Origin: an uncultured Lachnospiraceae bacterium
GTDB lineage: Bacteria > Bacillota > Clostridia > Lachnospirales > Lachnospiraceae
Direction of reading: 5' to 3'
NCBI GenBank assembly: GCA_910585295.1
Contig: CAJUDE010000044.1
Span: 88,552-152,551 of the forward strand
Length of the DNA: 64,000 nucleotides
Numbering within the stretch: the first letter of the stretch is position 1; each line of letters starts with the position of its first letter. Shown here piece after piece: positions 34,214 through 43,866 of this stretch. Under the pieces are notes generated by a model, which saw only the letters and a program-made list of their open reading frames with translations, did not search any database and was not told the origin of the DNA. Both the position numbers and the translations under genes were made by a program.

Positions 34214-35062
34214 ATGTACAGAGTGAAAAAAGTATTGAACCATAATGCGGTAATCGGGATACAGTCAGGGGATAACCAGGCATATTTAATTCTGGGCAAA
34301 GGGATTGGCTTTGGCAAAAAGGTCACAGAGCAGATAGAGGCAGGGCCAGAGGCAGCCGTGTATTCCCTCCAGAAATCTACAGACCGCGGGAATGCCGGGG
34401 AGCTGGTAAAGTCTATTTCGCCGGTCTGCCTGGAGATTTCCAACCAGATATTGGATGCAGCAGAACAAGAATTTGGAAAAATTGATAGGGACATACTTTT
34501 CCCCATGGCCGACCATATAGAGTATGCCATCAAACGGATAAAGGGCCGGGAACAAATCAGCAACCCCCTGACAGAGGATATCCGCGTCCTGTTCCATATG
34601 GAATATAAGGTGGCAGAACAGATTATCCCCATCCTGGAAGAGCGGATGGGCATACGGATGGATGCAGATGAGGTTGGCTATATCGCGCTCCATATCCATT
34701 CTGCCATTGGGGATGAAAAAGTCTCCCATGCAATGCAGGTGGCGCAGGCTGTCCGGGAGTGCATTTCGCTGATTGAGCAGGAAATAGGAAGGCCGATTGA
34801 CGTGATGTCCCTTGCCTATAATCGGTTGATGAACCATATCCGCTATATGGCGGCCCGCGCCATGAAAGGGGAGGCGCTTAAGGTCAATATGAACGATTAT
34901 ATGGGAGTGAAGTTCCCAAATGCCTTTCGGGTTGCAGAGAATGTATGCAGGCAGGTGGGGCGTATCCTGCACTGTGAGTTAGGCGAGGTGGAAATCGGGT
35001 ACCTGGCGATGCATATCGGGCGGGTGGCGAATGAAGAGTTGGACGCAAAAGAAGGCGAGTGA
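34214..35062 (+). CDS. BglG/LicT/GlcT-type transcription antiterminator
   Basis: A 282-residue PTS-regulated RNA-binding antiterminator. The N-terminal CAT domain (about 1-58: KKVLNHNAVIGIQSGDNQAYLILGKGIGF) binds the RAT stem in the leader RNA. Two PRD domains follow, with the phosphorylatable histidines in DHIEYAIKR and ALHIHSAIGD (PRD1) and NRLMNHIRYMAARA and AMHIGRV (PRD2). It probably acts on the leader of the upstream PTS gene (31864). GGGGAAA lies before the ATG. A strong terminator follows. Confidence 0.9.
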   Translation: MYRVKKVLNHNAVIGIQSGDNQAYLILGKGIGFGKKVTEQIEAGPEAAVYSLQKSTDRGNAGELVKSISPVCLEISNQILDAAEQEFGKIDRDILFPMADHIEYAIKRIKGREQISNPLTEDIRVLFHMEYKVAEQIIPILEERMGIRMDADEVGYIALHIHSAIGDEKVSHAMQVAQAVRECISLIEQEIGRPIDVMSLAYNRLMNHIRYMAARAMKGEALKVNMNDYMGVKFPNAFRVAENVCRQVGRILHCELGEVEIGYLAMHIGRVANEELDAKEGE

Positions 35063-35086
35063 AATAAAGCGATAAAGATAAAATAG

Positions 35087-35155
35087 AAACAGCTTTTTGC
35101 AAGCGGATAGTTCTGGGATTAGGGCTATCTGCAGGCAAAAAGCTGTTTTTATTTT
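35087..35155 (+). terminator. terminator after antiterminator gene
   Basis: AAACAGCTTTTTGC pairs with GCAAAAAGCTGTTT, with a second inner stem (GCGGATAG and CTATCTGC), followed by TTATTTTT. A diverged copy of the dispersed palindromic repeat described at 21815 begins right after it (about 35157-35200). Confidence 0.88.
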
Positions 35156-35202
35156 TGCGGGCAACGACCCAGGCCGCCCTTGCGCGGATATTTGCTTTGC
35201 GC

Positions 35203-36165
35203 TTAATATCTTGGCTGTGCGTCAATGCCGGCGCAGCAGTGGATCCGTTGGCAGAAATCTTCAATCGTTTGGAATTCTTCCGCATGGGCCAAGGTAAATT
35301 CTGCAATTTCCAGCGCGCGTTTTTGGACAAGCCCTAAATCTTCGGATCTTTTAATACGGGCTATTTCGCAGGGGCGCGTCCAGTCGGTGGGCGTCCTGCA
35401 TGCGGCGGTCAGCGCAGCGCAGCGGATGCTGTCATAAAAGAAAGACATAAAATATGCTTCCGGGTCGATTCTTTGTAGTTTGGGACGGCTTGGGCGATAT
35501 TTTGCAAACAGGCGTTTGAGCATTTCCAGGCAGCCATGGAACAGATCCCCAATCATGTCCAGGTCATATTGCTGCATTTTGAGGCGCGCTGCATATGGAA
35601 CCTCTGGCATCCCTAGCCAGGAGACATAATTAAGGACAAAACTTCCAGTAATCCGCCCCAGGTTCCCAAAAAATGCGGAATAGCCGCCGTATTCGCAGTC
35701 GATAAAACGTATTTCATCAGGGGAGGCCATAATATTTCCAGAATGTAAATCGGTATGGCAGATGCATTGCTTCCCTTCATAGAACCGCCTGCCCAAATCG
35801 TAAACCAATGATTTTAGCTTTGGGTTTGCGGCAATGCGCCGATGGGTTTCACGGGCATCCCCTTCCACCGCTTTGTCCGTATCAAACAATGCGCAATATT
35901 TATGGTAAAGCACATCCAACAGCAATTTTTTAGCTTCCTGGGCATCAAATAACCGTTCCCATTTCCATTTTGTCTGGGTGTCCAGGTATAAGTCCGAAGT
36001 AAAAAACAGCATTTCAGCCAAAAACGCCCCAACGCGTATGCCAAAGTCAGGGAATTGGTGCATATCTGCCAGTTGGAACCGCAAGTTTTTCAGATGGCTT
36101 AAATCCTCCATATACCATAGCCTGCAGGCAAAGTCTATTTGTATTCTGGAACGTTCTTAAGAAAT
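35203..36165 (-). pseudogene. mtnK: 5'-truncated methylthioribose kinase (mtnK)
   Basis: The 302-residue frame from ATG 36111 matches the C-terminal three quarters of 5-methylthioribose kinase, the methionine-salvage enzyme. It begins MEDLSHLKNLR, which in intact MtnK lies more than 100 residues into the protein. The catalytic loop CHTDLHSGNIM and FIDCEYGGYS are present. In-frame MtnK-like codons continue upstream of the ATG to about 36160 (IQIDFACRLWY), without a start codon or ribosome site. The N-lobe with the ATP-binding loop is missing. The break lies about 30 bases from the promoter of the defence operon, so the island's insertion probably removed the 5' part. Confidence 0.75.
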
Positions 36166-36188
36166 CCTGTAATCAAAGAAAAAAAATA

Positions 36189-36217
36189 TTGAAATTCCTG
36201 TCAAAAGAGAATAAAAT
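36189..36217 (+). promoter_or_regulatory. promoter of Ssp/Dnd-like operon
   Basis: TTGAAA at 36189-36194, a 17-base spacer, and TAAAAT at 36212-36217, about 45 bases before the first gene. Confidence 0.75.
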
Positions 36218-36259
36218 GGATGGTATATAAGAATCTGAAAGCAGTTTTGAGGGAATGGT

Positions 36260-38002
36260 ATGGTTTTTTACACATGTAGGAATAAAAATGAGAAGACAGG
36301 GGAGCCTCTGGCATGCACGGGTACGCGCTGTGAGGCAAGCGTTTGCCCTTCCTGTGGGGGGCGGGCGCAAGCAGTATCAGAAATTTACTGGTGCGCCCAT
36401 TGCCAGGTTCCCCTATATGAAAAACAATGTAGCTTATGCGGGCGGGATGGGAAACGCCTGGCTGCGGATATACGTCCAGTGTTTCCAGAGGAACGCTTGT
36501 TGTTGGAGATTATTTGTGGGAAGCCATTTGCATATTTGGAAAGCTCTGTATGGAATGGGGCTGGGAACCATTATTATGTGGATGGGAAGAAAATACCATT
36601 TTCCGTCCACAAGTTAAAGGAACTGGACTGCCATGCTATCCAAACCCAGTATGGGGAATTAAAAGACAAGAATACATACCAATATTTTGATTTGTACCGA
36701 GAACGGTTTATAAAGGCAAATAGTTCCAGATATGGGAAAATTACAGAGGAGGCAGGCTCCTATATCCGTGAAAAAGCAAGCCATGTGGAAGTTATGGACA
36801 TGTTTGTGTCATTCAGTGGTGGGAAAGATTCCACAGTCACGTCTGATTTGGTGGTCAGGGCATTGGGGAATCCAGAGATTATGCATATTTTTGGAGATAC
36901 AACGCTGGAACTTCCATGTACTTATGAATATGTGAAGCAGTTCCGAAAGCGCCACCCTCAGACGCCAGTTGCCACTGCACGGAATAAGGAGAAAGATTTT
37001 GAGGAACTATGCCAGGTAATCGGGCCGCCCAGCCGTGTCATGCGCTGGTGCTGCACAGTTTTTAAAACAGGCGTGATCCAGAAGAAAATCCGGTCGCTGT
37101 TCCGGGAAAAAAACCAAATCCTTACATTTTATGGAATACGGCGGAGTGAATCCGCCAGCAGGAACAAATATGACAGGGAATCCGACAGCCCAAAGATTAC
37201 AAAGCAGAGGATTGTTTCCCCTATCATAGATTGGATGGATTTTGATGTATGGTTATATATATTTACAGCAGGCATTTGCTTTAATGAGGCCTACCGCCTT
37301 GGGTACGCCAGGGTGGGATGCTGGTGCTGCCCCAATAACAGTGAATGGTCAGAATTCCTCTCTTCTGTGCATATGCCAATACAGTCAGAAAAATTTCACA
37401 AGCTGCTGTTAGGGTTTGCAAAGGGCATTGGGAAAGAAGATGCTGAGGAGTATGTGAAGGCAGGAGGGTGGAAAGCCAGGCAGGGTGGGAACGGCATGGC
37501 GTATGCGCAAAAGTCGGTGGTGTCTTTCCGCCCCTGCGCCGTGGAAGAGAATATATTTTATTATGAGTTTCAAAAGCCCATGGAAGAAGGGCTGTATGAG
37601 TTTTTCCGCCCGTTTGGGTATTTGAACTTTGAAATGGGCAATCAAAGGCTGGGGGAGGCCTTTGTGTTGGATAAGAAGGGGAATATCTTGTTAAAGCTTC
37701 AGGGGCGTATAGGTTCCAGGGAACTAAAGGTGTCGGTGCTAAATACAAGGATTGCAGGAGCCAGGGATTTAAAGGCGGCAGAAGAGCGCATCAGATGCCA
37801 GATTACCAAATACCAGATGTGCTTGGGATGCCTGGCATGTGAAAGCGTCTGCAAATATAACGCCCTTATGGTTAAGGAAACAAAAACAGGCCAGATAGCA
37901 TACTGCATCTCAGAGGAAAAATGCCTGCGGTGCGGCGCATGCGTGAACCATTTTACAGGAGGGTGTTATATGAGGAAAGTACTTTCGGTTAAGAGAGGAT
38001 AG
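36260..38002 (+). CDS. sspD: PAPS-reductase-like protein with 4Fe-4S domain (SspD/DndC-like)
   Basis: A 580-residue protein. The N-terminus (about 1-65) has several CxxC pairs suggesting a zinc ribbon. A PAPS-reductase/ATP-pyrophosphatase domain follows with the PP-loop SGGKDS at 186-191 and later RWCCTVFKTG and GCWCCPNN cysteines. The C-terminus carries a ferredoxin-like pair, CLGCLACESVC and CLRCGACVNH. In phosphorothioation systems, DndC or SspD activates the DNA backbone for sulfur insertion. Context supports this: DUF4007, a large ATPase and a cysteine desulfurase follow. ATG 36260 follows GAGGGAA. It is the first gene of a tight seven-gene operon. The gene symbol is by context. Confidence 0.75.
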   Translation: MVFYTCRNKNEKTGEPLACTGTRCEASVCPSCGGRAQAVSEIYWCAHCQVPLYEKQCSLCGRDGKRLAADIRPVFPEERLLLEIICGKPFAYLESSVWNGAGNHYYVDGKKIPFSVHKLKELDCHAIQTQYGELKDKNTYQYFDLYRERFIKANSSRYGKITEEAGSYIREKASHVEVMDMFVSFSGGKDSTVTSDLVVRALGNPEIMHIFGDTTLELPCTYEYVKQFRKRHPQTPVATARNKEKDFEELCQVIGPPSRVMRWCCTVFKTGVIQKKIRSLFREKNQILTFYGIRRSESASRNKYDRESDSPKITKQRIVSPIIDWMDFDVWLYIFTAGICFNEAYRLGYARVGCWCCPNNSEWSEFLSSVHMPIQSEKFHKLLLGFAKGIGKEDAEEYVKAGGWKARQGGNGMAYAQKSVVSFRPCAVEENIFYYEFQKPMEEGLYEFFRPFGYLNFEMGNQRLGEAFVLDKKGNILLKLQGRIGSRELKVSVLNTRIAGARDLKAAEERIRCQITKYQMCLGCLACESVCKYNALMVKETKTGQIAYCISEEKCLRCGACVNHFTGGCYMRKVLSVKRG

Positions 38003-38014
38003 AGGAGGCGGGGC

Positions 38015-38908
38015 ATGGAACATCCTGTGCGTTTTAAAGGGCATGAAAGTTTTATTATAAGGGAAGGGTGGCTGAATAAAGGGCTGAGGGAAGTGAAGCG
38101 GGACCCAAAAGTATTTTATCAAAATTATGGGGCGGACGCTTTGGGGGTAGGACCCAATATGGCAAAATCCATCCGGTATTGGCTGAAATGCAGTGGGTTG
38201 ACAGACGAGGGCGTGCGTTCTGTAGTGAGGCTTACCGAATTGGGGGAGATGGTTTTGAAAAACGACCCATATTTTGAGGATATATTTTCTTTGTGGGTTG
38301 TCCATTGCAATATAGCGCGAAACAGGAGGCAGGCCACTTCCTGGCAGTTATTTTTCAATGAGTTTGAGTATGAGGAATTTACTAAGGAAGAATTAGAGCA
38401 GAAAATGGCAGGGCTGGCATACGGCGCGGCAGAGGGGCAGAACGTGCCTACCCGCTCGGTCAAAGAGGATTGCGAGGCTATTTTGCGTATGTATACCAAA
38501 AAGCCTGCAAAAGGCGTTAACCCAGAGGAAAAAAACGTCAGCCCTTTTGGGGTTTTGGGGCTTTTGAAGCAGACAGAGGAAGGGTATGCCAAATCCCAAC
38601 CCCGGTTGGACCAGCTTCCAGCGGAAATTGCCCTGTATTTAATGGCGGGCAAAATGGGGCGGCGCCGCGCAATAAGCATTGAAGACCTATTAAGCCAAAG
38701 GGGAGGGCCTGGAAAAATATTGCATTTAAAGCGGAACGGGCTTATGGAGTTGTTGGGGCAATTGGCATGGTCTGAGGAAATTGCCCTGGACCAGACGGCA
38801 GGCCTGGATATGGTGTACCTGCCAGAGGGCAATGAGCCAGGGCAGATAGTACAGAGGCATTATTCTGGGAAGGAAATGTTTCTTGGGAAAAATAGTAAAA
38901 TATACTGA
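38015..38908 (+). CDS. sspB: DUF4007 protein (SspB-like)
   Basis: A 297-residue protein of the DUF4007 family, recognised by RFKGHESFIIREGWLNKGL and VGPNMAKSIRYWLK. In the SspABCD phosphorothioation system the DUF4007-type protein SspB is described as the DNA nickase that precedes sulfur insertion; I transfer this by homology from memory. No membrane segment is visible. The N-terminal half looks like a winged-helix DNA-binding unit. It lies 12 bases after the PAPS-reductase-like gene and 9 bases before the large ATPase, with AGGAGG before its ATG. Confidence 0.75.
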   Translation: MEHPVRFKGHESFIIREGWLNKGLREVKRDPKVFYQNYGADALGVGPNMAKSIRYWLKCSGLTDEGVRSVVRLTELGEMVLKNDPYFEDIFSLWVVHCNIARNRRQATSWQLFFNEFEYEEFTKEELEQKMAGLAYGAAEGQNVPTRSVKEDCEAILRMYTKKPAKGVNPEEKNVSPFGVLGLLKQTEEGYAKSQPRLDQLPAEIALYLMAGKMGRRRAISIEDLLSQRGGPGKILHLKRNGLMELLGQLAWSEEIALDQTAGLDMVYLPEGNEPGQIVQRHYSGKEMFLGKNSKIY

Positions 38909-38917
38909 GGAAAAAAT

Positions 38918-41900
38918 ATGGAACAGCTTAAAAAATATATTATAATCGACCACCGTTTTCAAAAATCAGTTAATCTATATTTGGATTTGGGGGATAGGGA
39001 CCGGATTAATAGCTATATCCCCACCCAATCTTCCCTTTTGGCCCTAAAATATTACCTAAAAAATTTTCTGGGAAAGCAGACAGAACATGCAACGATTTTT
39101 ATTGGTCCTTATGGGAAAGGAAAATCCCATTTGCTGCTGCTGTTGTTGGCGTTTTTAGGGTGCAGGCAAGATTGTTTTCAGGAAACACTGGCCAAAATCC
39201 GGCAGATGGATCCAGAACTAGCAGATATGGCCAAACAGATGTGCAAAGAAAAAAAGAAATTTCTGCCTGTGCTGGTATCTGGCCATGGGAATGACTTGAA
39301 CTGGTCTTTTTTGTATGCCTTAAAGGAGGCTTTGGAGCGGGAGGGGTTAAGCCAAATCGTGCCGGCAAGCGACTATTCAGAAGCGGTAAAGACCTTGGCG
39401 CAGTGGCAAAAGGAATACCCAAGCGCCTATCGGCAATGGGAAAATTTTTTGGCTGGGAAAGGGGAAACCCCATCTAATATTAGGAAAAGGCTCAATGGCA
39501 TGGACAGGGCGGCAATGGAATTGTTTTTGGAATGTTACCCATCGCTGACGGCAGGAAGCCAGTTCCTCCCAATGGTGCAGTCAGAAGCTATGAGGGCATA
39601 TCAGGAAGTGGGGCGGGAATTAAGGGAGCGGCATGGGTATGCCGGAATGGTGTTGGTGTTTGACGAATTCAGCAAATATGTGGAAGGGCATGGAAAAGAG
39701 AATTTTGCCAGGGACATGAAAACGCTGCAGGACATGTGCGAGCTGGCGAATAGCCAAGGGGAGCAAAACCTGCATTTGGTCTTAGTGGCGCATAAAAGCA
39801 TCCATGAATATGGGAAGGGGATTGATAAGTCGGTAAAAGACGCTTTTCTGGGGGTGGAAGGAAGGCTCAAAGAAGTGAGGTTCCATGTGCCGGCGAAGGA
39901 CCATTATGAGTTGATTGCAAATACGTTGGGCAAAAAAGAGCCAGAATTTTCAGAGATGTTTGAGGAATATAAAAGCAGGACGGGATTTGACGAAATTGCA
40001 GGGCAGTCATTTTGCCTGCAATGTTTTTCTGGTTTGTTCCAGGAATATGGGCAGTATAGGAAAGTGGTGGAAAAGGGCTGTTTTCCATTGGCTCCGGTGT
40101 GCGCATGGCTCCTGCTGCAGATTAGTGAGAAGGCCGCCCAAAATGAGCGGACGGTATTTACGTTCCTTGCAGGCAGGGAACAAAATGGGCTTCCTGCAAG
40201 GTTAAAGGAGGCAGAAGGGAGCTGCATAGGCGCGGATGTGGTATATGATTATTTCAAAAGCCTTTTTCAGGAAAATAATGACCAGCCTAAAATCCATAAT
40301 GAATGGCTGAAAGCAGAATATGCATTAAAGCAAACAGGGAACCCTATGGAGAAAAAGGTAGTAAAGGCTTTGGCATTGCTGCGGATGGCCTATCAGGAAA
40401 ATGGTCTTTCGGTGGTGGACGACGCCATACGGCTTTCCCTTGGGGTGGATGTGGAAGCTTACCAGAAAGCTATGCAGGCGTTAAAGCAGCGGGGGATTGT
40501 GCTGTTCCGCAGCAGCCTTGGGAGTTATGCATTTAAAAATAATATAGGGCTGGATATCGAGAAGGAGATTGCGGCAGAAGTTATGAAGCAGCCAGAAAAA
40601 TTCTCAACATGCAGGTATTTGCGCCAGATATCAGAACTACATTATGTGTTGCCCAAACAATATAACCAGGAACAAAATATGACCCGGTATTTCCAGTATG
40701 AATTTATAAATGCGCAGGATTTTTTCCAATTGGATGCAGTCTCCGTTTTGTTTGAGGAAGAATTTTCAGACGGAAAAATTCTGGCTTTAATCAGTGAGGG
40801 GCCCATCAACAAAGAGCAAGTGAAGGCAAAAATAGAAAGCCTGCAGGATGGCAGGGTTGTGGCGCTTGTGCCAAAACAGCCATTTGATATGGTAGGCCAG
40901 TTACGGAAGCTGGCGGCCATCTATAATCTGAAAGGGAACCCCAAATTTATAGAGGACAATCAGGCGCTGGTGCGGGAGCTGGAACTGTATGAAGAGGACG
41001 TCGTGTTTGAGGTGAATGCTTCTTTGGAGCGGGACTTCCTGCCGGGGAATGGCGCATGTTATGCGGCGTATGGCAGGGAGCCGTTAAGGCAGTTTGAAAA
41101 TAATACGGAGTTTAACCGCTTTTTATGTGAAATATGTGGAAGCTATTATAAATTCTCGCCAATCGTGAACCATGAACTGCTGAATATCCAGCATGTATCT
41201 GGCCAATACCTACGCGCCAGGAATAAAGTTGTGGCGGCTCTTTTAAAAGGGCAGGCTGCCCAATATCAGGAGGGGACTGCCCCAGAATGCATGGTATATC
41301 GCGCCGCCCTGGTACGGACGGGCATTGTGGAGCCTCACTATAAGGAAGATGATGGCTGCAGAAGGATTTTAAATGAAATAGACGCTTTTTTGCTGGGCTG
41401 CATTGGGCAGCGAAAGGCTTTTTTGCAGCTTTACCAGAAGCTTCTTGGGAAAGATTATGGCATACGCAAAGGGATTATGCCCCTGTTCCTTGCATACCGT
41501 TTGGGGATGGCAGAAGGGGTGCCAGTTATTTACCTTCAGGGCAAAGAGTTGGAAGTGGATGAGGGAACATTAAATAAGGTCAATGATTTCCCAGAAGATT
41601 TTACATTGTACCTGGAGCCGGAAAGTGGAAAAAAGGAGCGGTATTTGCATATTTTGGAACAGGCATGGCAGGTGGGGCGGGCGGCATGTTCCAGGCAGGG
41701 GCGTTGGGCGCAGCTAATCGAAAGTATGCAGAAATGGTACCGTTCCCTGCCCAAATATACGATGGTGACAAAGAAATTCCCGGTATGCGGGGAAAAGGCG
41801 CAGCAATTCCGCAATTTGTTAAAACGCAGCCAGCAAAACCCCAGGGAACTCCTGTTTGAGCAAATCCCGGAAATTATGGCGGGTAAGGAAGAGGGGCAAA

Positions 41901-42484
41901 GCCTTCCCCATACGGCAGACGCGTTGCTTCATGTGAAAGCGTCCATGGAACAGGTATTTTCTAACCTGCAAAAGTCTGTAATAGAAGATATATGTAAGAT
42001 ATATGGCGGAAAAATGCAGGAAAGTTTGAAGGGATGCCTGATTTCCTGGTACCAAGGGCAGCAGGCGGTGGAGACAGAGTATATTTTCAAAAAGGAGGCG
42101 TATGGCTTCCTGAAATATTTGGGGCAGTTAGAGGAAAATGACGAGTTGGAAATTGTTTCCAGGCTTTCAAGGATTGTTATGGGGATTTCCATGGAAGACT
42201 GGAATGACCATACGCCGGAGCAATTCCGCGAAAAAATGGAAGCTATCAAAAAAGAAGTGGAAGGGGCGGTAAACCGCAGTCAGGAAACTGGGAAACGGAC
42301 AATTATACTGCTGGATGAGCAGGGGCGCCATATTAAGCGCAGTTACGAAGCGGGGGCTTTGGGAAGTACCAGTAATTTTTTGAAGAATATGATTGACGAG
42401 GCAATGGAAGATTTTGAAGATACTTTGGAGACTAGCCAGAAAGTTGCGGTTTTGGCGGAAGTGCTGCAAGGGTTATTGGAATAA
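38918..42484 (+). CDS. large P-loop ATPase of the Ssp-like operon (SspC/BrxC-like)
   Basis: A 1188-residue ATPase. Walker A is GPYGKGKSH starting at residue 63, and Walker B is LVFDEF with Asp249-Glu250. The N-terminal AAA-like part resembles ATPases of BREX (BrxC) and phosphorothioation systems. The remaining 900 residues are largely helical, with no domain I can name. By position it corresponds to SspC, the ATPase that partners SspA, SspB and SspD, but it looks long for that role. It could combine modification and restriction functions. The start ATG is 9 bases after the DUF4007 gene, and the cysteine desulfurase follows 11 bases after its stop. Confidence 0.65.
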   Translation: MEQLKKYIIIDHRFQKSVNLYLDLGDRDRINSYIPTQSSLLALKYYLKNFLGKQTEHATIFIGPYGKGKSHLLLLLLAFLGCRQDCFQETLAKIRQMDPELADMAKQMCKEKKKFLPVLVSGHGNDLNWSFLYALKEALEREGLSQIVPASDYSEAVKTLAQWQKEYPSAYRQWENFLAGKGETPSNIRKRLNGMDRAAMELFLECYPSLTAGSQFLPMVQSEAMRAYQEVGRELRERHGYAGMVLVFDEFSKYVEGHGKENFARDMKTLQDMCELANSQGEQNLHLVLVAHKSIHEYGKGIDKSVKDAFLGVEGRLKEVRFHVPAKDHYELIANTLGKKEPEFSEMFEEYKSRTGFDEIAGQSFCLQCFSGLFQEYGQYRKVVEKGCFPLAPVCAWLLLQISEKAAQNERTVFTFLAGREQNGLPARLKEAEGSCIGADVVYDYFKSLFQENNDQPKIHNEWLKAEYALKQTGNPMEKKVVKALALLRMAYQENGLSVVDDAIRLSLGVDVEAYQKAMQALKQRGIVLFRSSLGSYAFKNNIGLDIEKEIAAEVMKQPEKFSTCRYLRQISELHYVLPKQYNQEQNMTRYFQYEFINAQDFFQLDAVSVLFEEEFSDGKILALISEGPINKEQVKAKIESLQDGRVVALVPKQPFDMVGQLRKLAAIYNLKGNPKFIEDNQALVRELELYEEDVVFEVNASLERDFLPGNGACYAAYGREPLRQFENNTEFNRFLCEICGSYYKFSPIVNHELLNIQHVSGQYLRARNKVVAALLKGQAAQYQEGTAPECMVYRAALVRTGIVEPHYKEDDGCRRILNEIDAFLLGCIGQRKAFLQLYQKLLGKDYGIRKGIMPLFLAYRLGMAEGVPVIYLQGKELEVDEGTLNKVNDFPEDFTLYLEPESGKKERYLHILEQAWQVGRAACSRQGRWAQLIESMQKWYRSLPKYTMVTKKFPVCGEKAQQFRNLLKRSQQNPRELLFEQIPEIMAGKEEGQSLPHTADALLHVKASMEQVFSNLQKSVIEDICKIYGGKMQESLKGCLISWYQGQQAVETEYIFKKEAYGFLKYLGQLEENDELEIVSRLSRIVMGISMEDWNDHTPEQFREKMEAIKKEVEGAVNRSQETGKRTIILLDEQGRHIKRSYEAGALGSTSNFLKNMIDEAMEDFEDTLETSQKVAVLAEVLQGLLE

Positions 42485-42495
42485 GGGGGTGGGAC

Positions 42496-43659
42496 ATGGA
42501 AAGGTTTTTATATTTTGACAATGCGTCAACCACATACCCGAAACCAGAGCCTGTTTACCAGGCGATGGAGGATGCGAACAGGCGCCTTGCAGTAAATGCA
42601 GGGAGGGGGTCTTATTGCCTGGCAAAGGAGGCCTTCCAACTGATAGAGGCGACCAGGGAGGAAATCTGCCGGATGGTAAATGGGAATCCTATAGCGGAGG
42701 CGGTGCTTACGCCTTCCGCCACGATTGCCTGCAATCAGGTATTGGGCGGCATTGGGTGGAAGCATGAGGATGTGGTTTATGTAACGCCGTTTGAGCATAA
42801 TGCGGTTATGCGGGTGCTGTTCCATTTGCAGAAGACGTATGGCTTTACGGTAGAGGAGCTTGCCGTCCATCCAGAATCTTTAGAGATGGATAAAGAGAAA
42901 ATAAAATATCAATTTTTGAAAAACCCGCCCACGGCGCTGGTGATGGCCCATGTAAGCAATGTGACAGGATATGCCATTCCTTGGGAGGAAATAGCAAAAC
43001 TTGCAGAAAGCAGCCATCCCACCGTGATTGTGGATGGATCCCAGGCATTGGGGCTTTTGCCCGTCCAGCTAAAAAACCAAAATGTAGACTTTTATATTTT
43101 TGCAGGGCATAAGACGTTGTATGGGCCTTTGGGAATTGGGGGATATGTGAATAACCGTGGGAAGCGGTTAAATCCAGTGCTGTTTGGCGGGACAGGGAGC
43201 GATTCTTTAAACATGGAACTTGATTTAGGGGATGTCAAAGGATACGAGCCAGGGAGCATGAATATTGTATCTGCCGCAGGGCTTTATGCGGCAATCAGGG
43301 ATTTGCCCCAAGCAGAGATGGTAAGGAGGCTTCAAGAGGAACAAAGGCTCCGTAGCTGGCTGGCGGGGCAATTGGGCCGCATACCAGGAGTTATTTTGTA
43401 CCCTCCTGTAAGCCACGGGGCCACAGGGATCTTGTCATTGAATATAGAGGGGTACCAGGCGCAGGATGTTGGAGCCTTGTTGGATGAAGAATACCATATT
43501 GCAGTACGCACTGGTTACCATTGCGCGCCATTAGTGCATAAGTATTTGAAAGATAGGGAGTATGGAGGGACTGTGCGGGTAAGCCTGGGGCGTTTTACTA
43601 CAGAAAAGGAACTGGGGCAATTGATAGGGGCTTTGGAAGAGATTGCCATGGATCGATAA
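42496..43659 (+). CDS. sspA: cysteine desulfurase (SspA/DndA-like)
   Basis: A 387-residue class V aminotransferase-fold PLP enzyme that releases sulfur from cysteine as an enzyme-bound persulfide. The PLP lysine is Lys206 in FAGHKTLYGP, and the persulfide cysteine is Cys343 in TGYHCAP. The N-terminus YFDNASTTYPKPEPVYQAM is of the SufS/CsdA-like group. In this setting it is the likely sulfur source for DNA phosphorothioation with the PAPS-reductase-like protein. GGGGGTGGG precedes the ATG. A general iron-sulfur role is possible, but the operon position argues against it. Confidence 0.82.
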   Translation: MERFLYFDNASTTYPKPEPVYQAMEDANRRLAVNAGRGSYCLAKEAFQLIEATREEICRMVNGNPIAEAVLTPSATIACNQVLGGIGWKHEDVVYVTPFEHNAVMRVLFHLQKTYGFTVEELAVHPESLEMDKEKIKYQFLKNPPTALVMAHVSNVTGYAIPWEEIAKLAESSHPTVIVDGSQALGLLPVQLKNQNVDFYIFAGHKTLYGPLGIGGYVNNRGKRLNPVLFGGTGSDSLNMELDLGDVKGYEPGSMNIVSAAGLYAAIRDLPQAEMVRRLQEEQRLRSWLAGQLGRIPGVILYPPVSHGATGILSLNIEGYQAQDVGALLDEEYHIAVRTGYHCAPLVHKYLKDREYGGTVRVSLGRFTTEKELGQLIGALEEIAMDR

Positions 43660-43677
43660 AGCGGGAGGGACAAAAGG

Positions 43678-43845
43678 GTGGAAGAAATCAGCAAGCAATT
43701 ATTACAGGACATGACGTTCCAAGTATTGCATATGGAGCGTAAAAATCTACGAAGCAAAGCCAAAAATGACCAGAAGATGTCTGAGGAATTGCAAAAAGTA
43801 ATTGTGGATTATGCAAAGAGGAAGTGTTGGGCGAAAGGCCAGTAA
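43678..43845 (+). CDS. small 55-residue protein in Ssp-like operon
   Basis: A frame of 55 codons beginning GTG at 43678, with GGGAGGG 8 bases upstream and the stop at 43843. It fills the gap between the cysteine desulfurase and the DndD-like ATPase. The peptide is charged and helical (VEEISKQLLQDMTFQVLHME), ends in a basic segment, and has no recognised domain. Good ribosome site, tight spacing and lack of overlap make it a likely real gene. A small accessory or DNA-contacting subunit is possible; nothing in the sequence proves it. Confidence 0.6.
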   Translation: MEEISKQLLQDMTFQVLHMERKNLRSKAKNDQKMSEELQKVIVDYAKRKCWAKGQ

Positions 43846-43866
43846 TGGCAGGGTAAAGGAGAAGGT

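Noticed and set aside
36260..42484. BREX system
   Set aside because: PAPS-reductase-like and large ATPase genes occur in some BREX types, but no PglX methyltransferase, PglZ or BrxL is present; DUF4007 and the cysteine desulfurase fit Ssp better.
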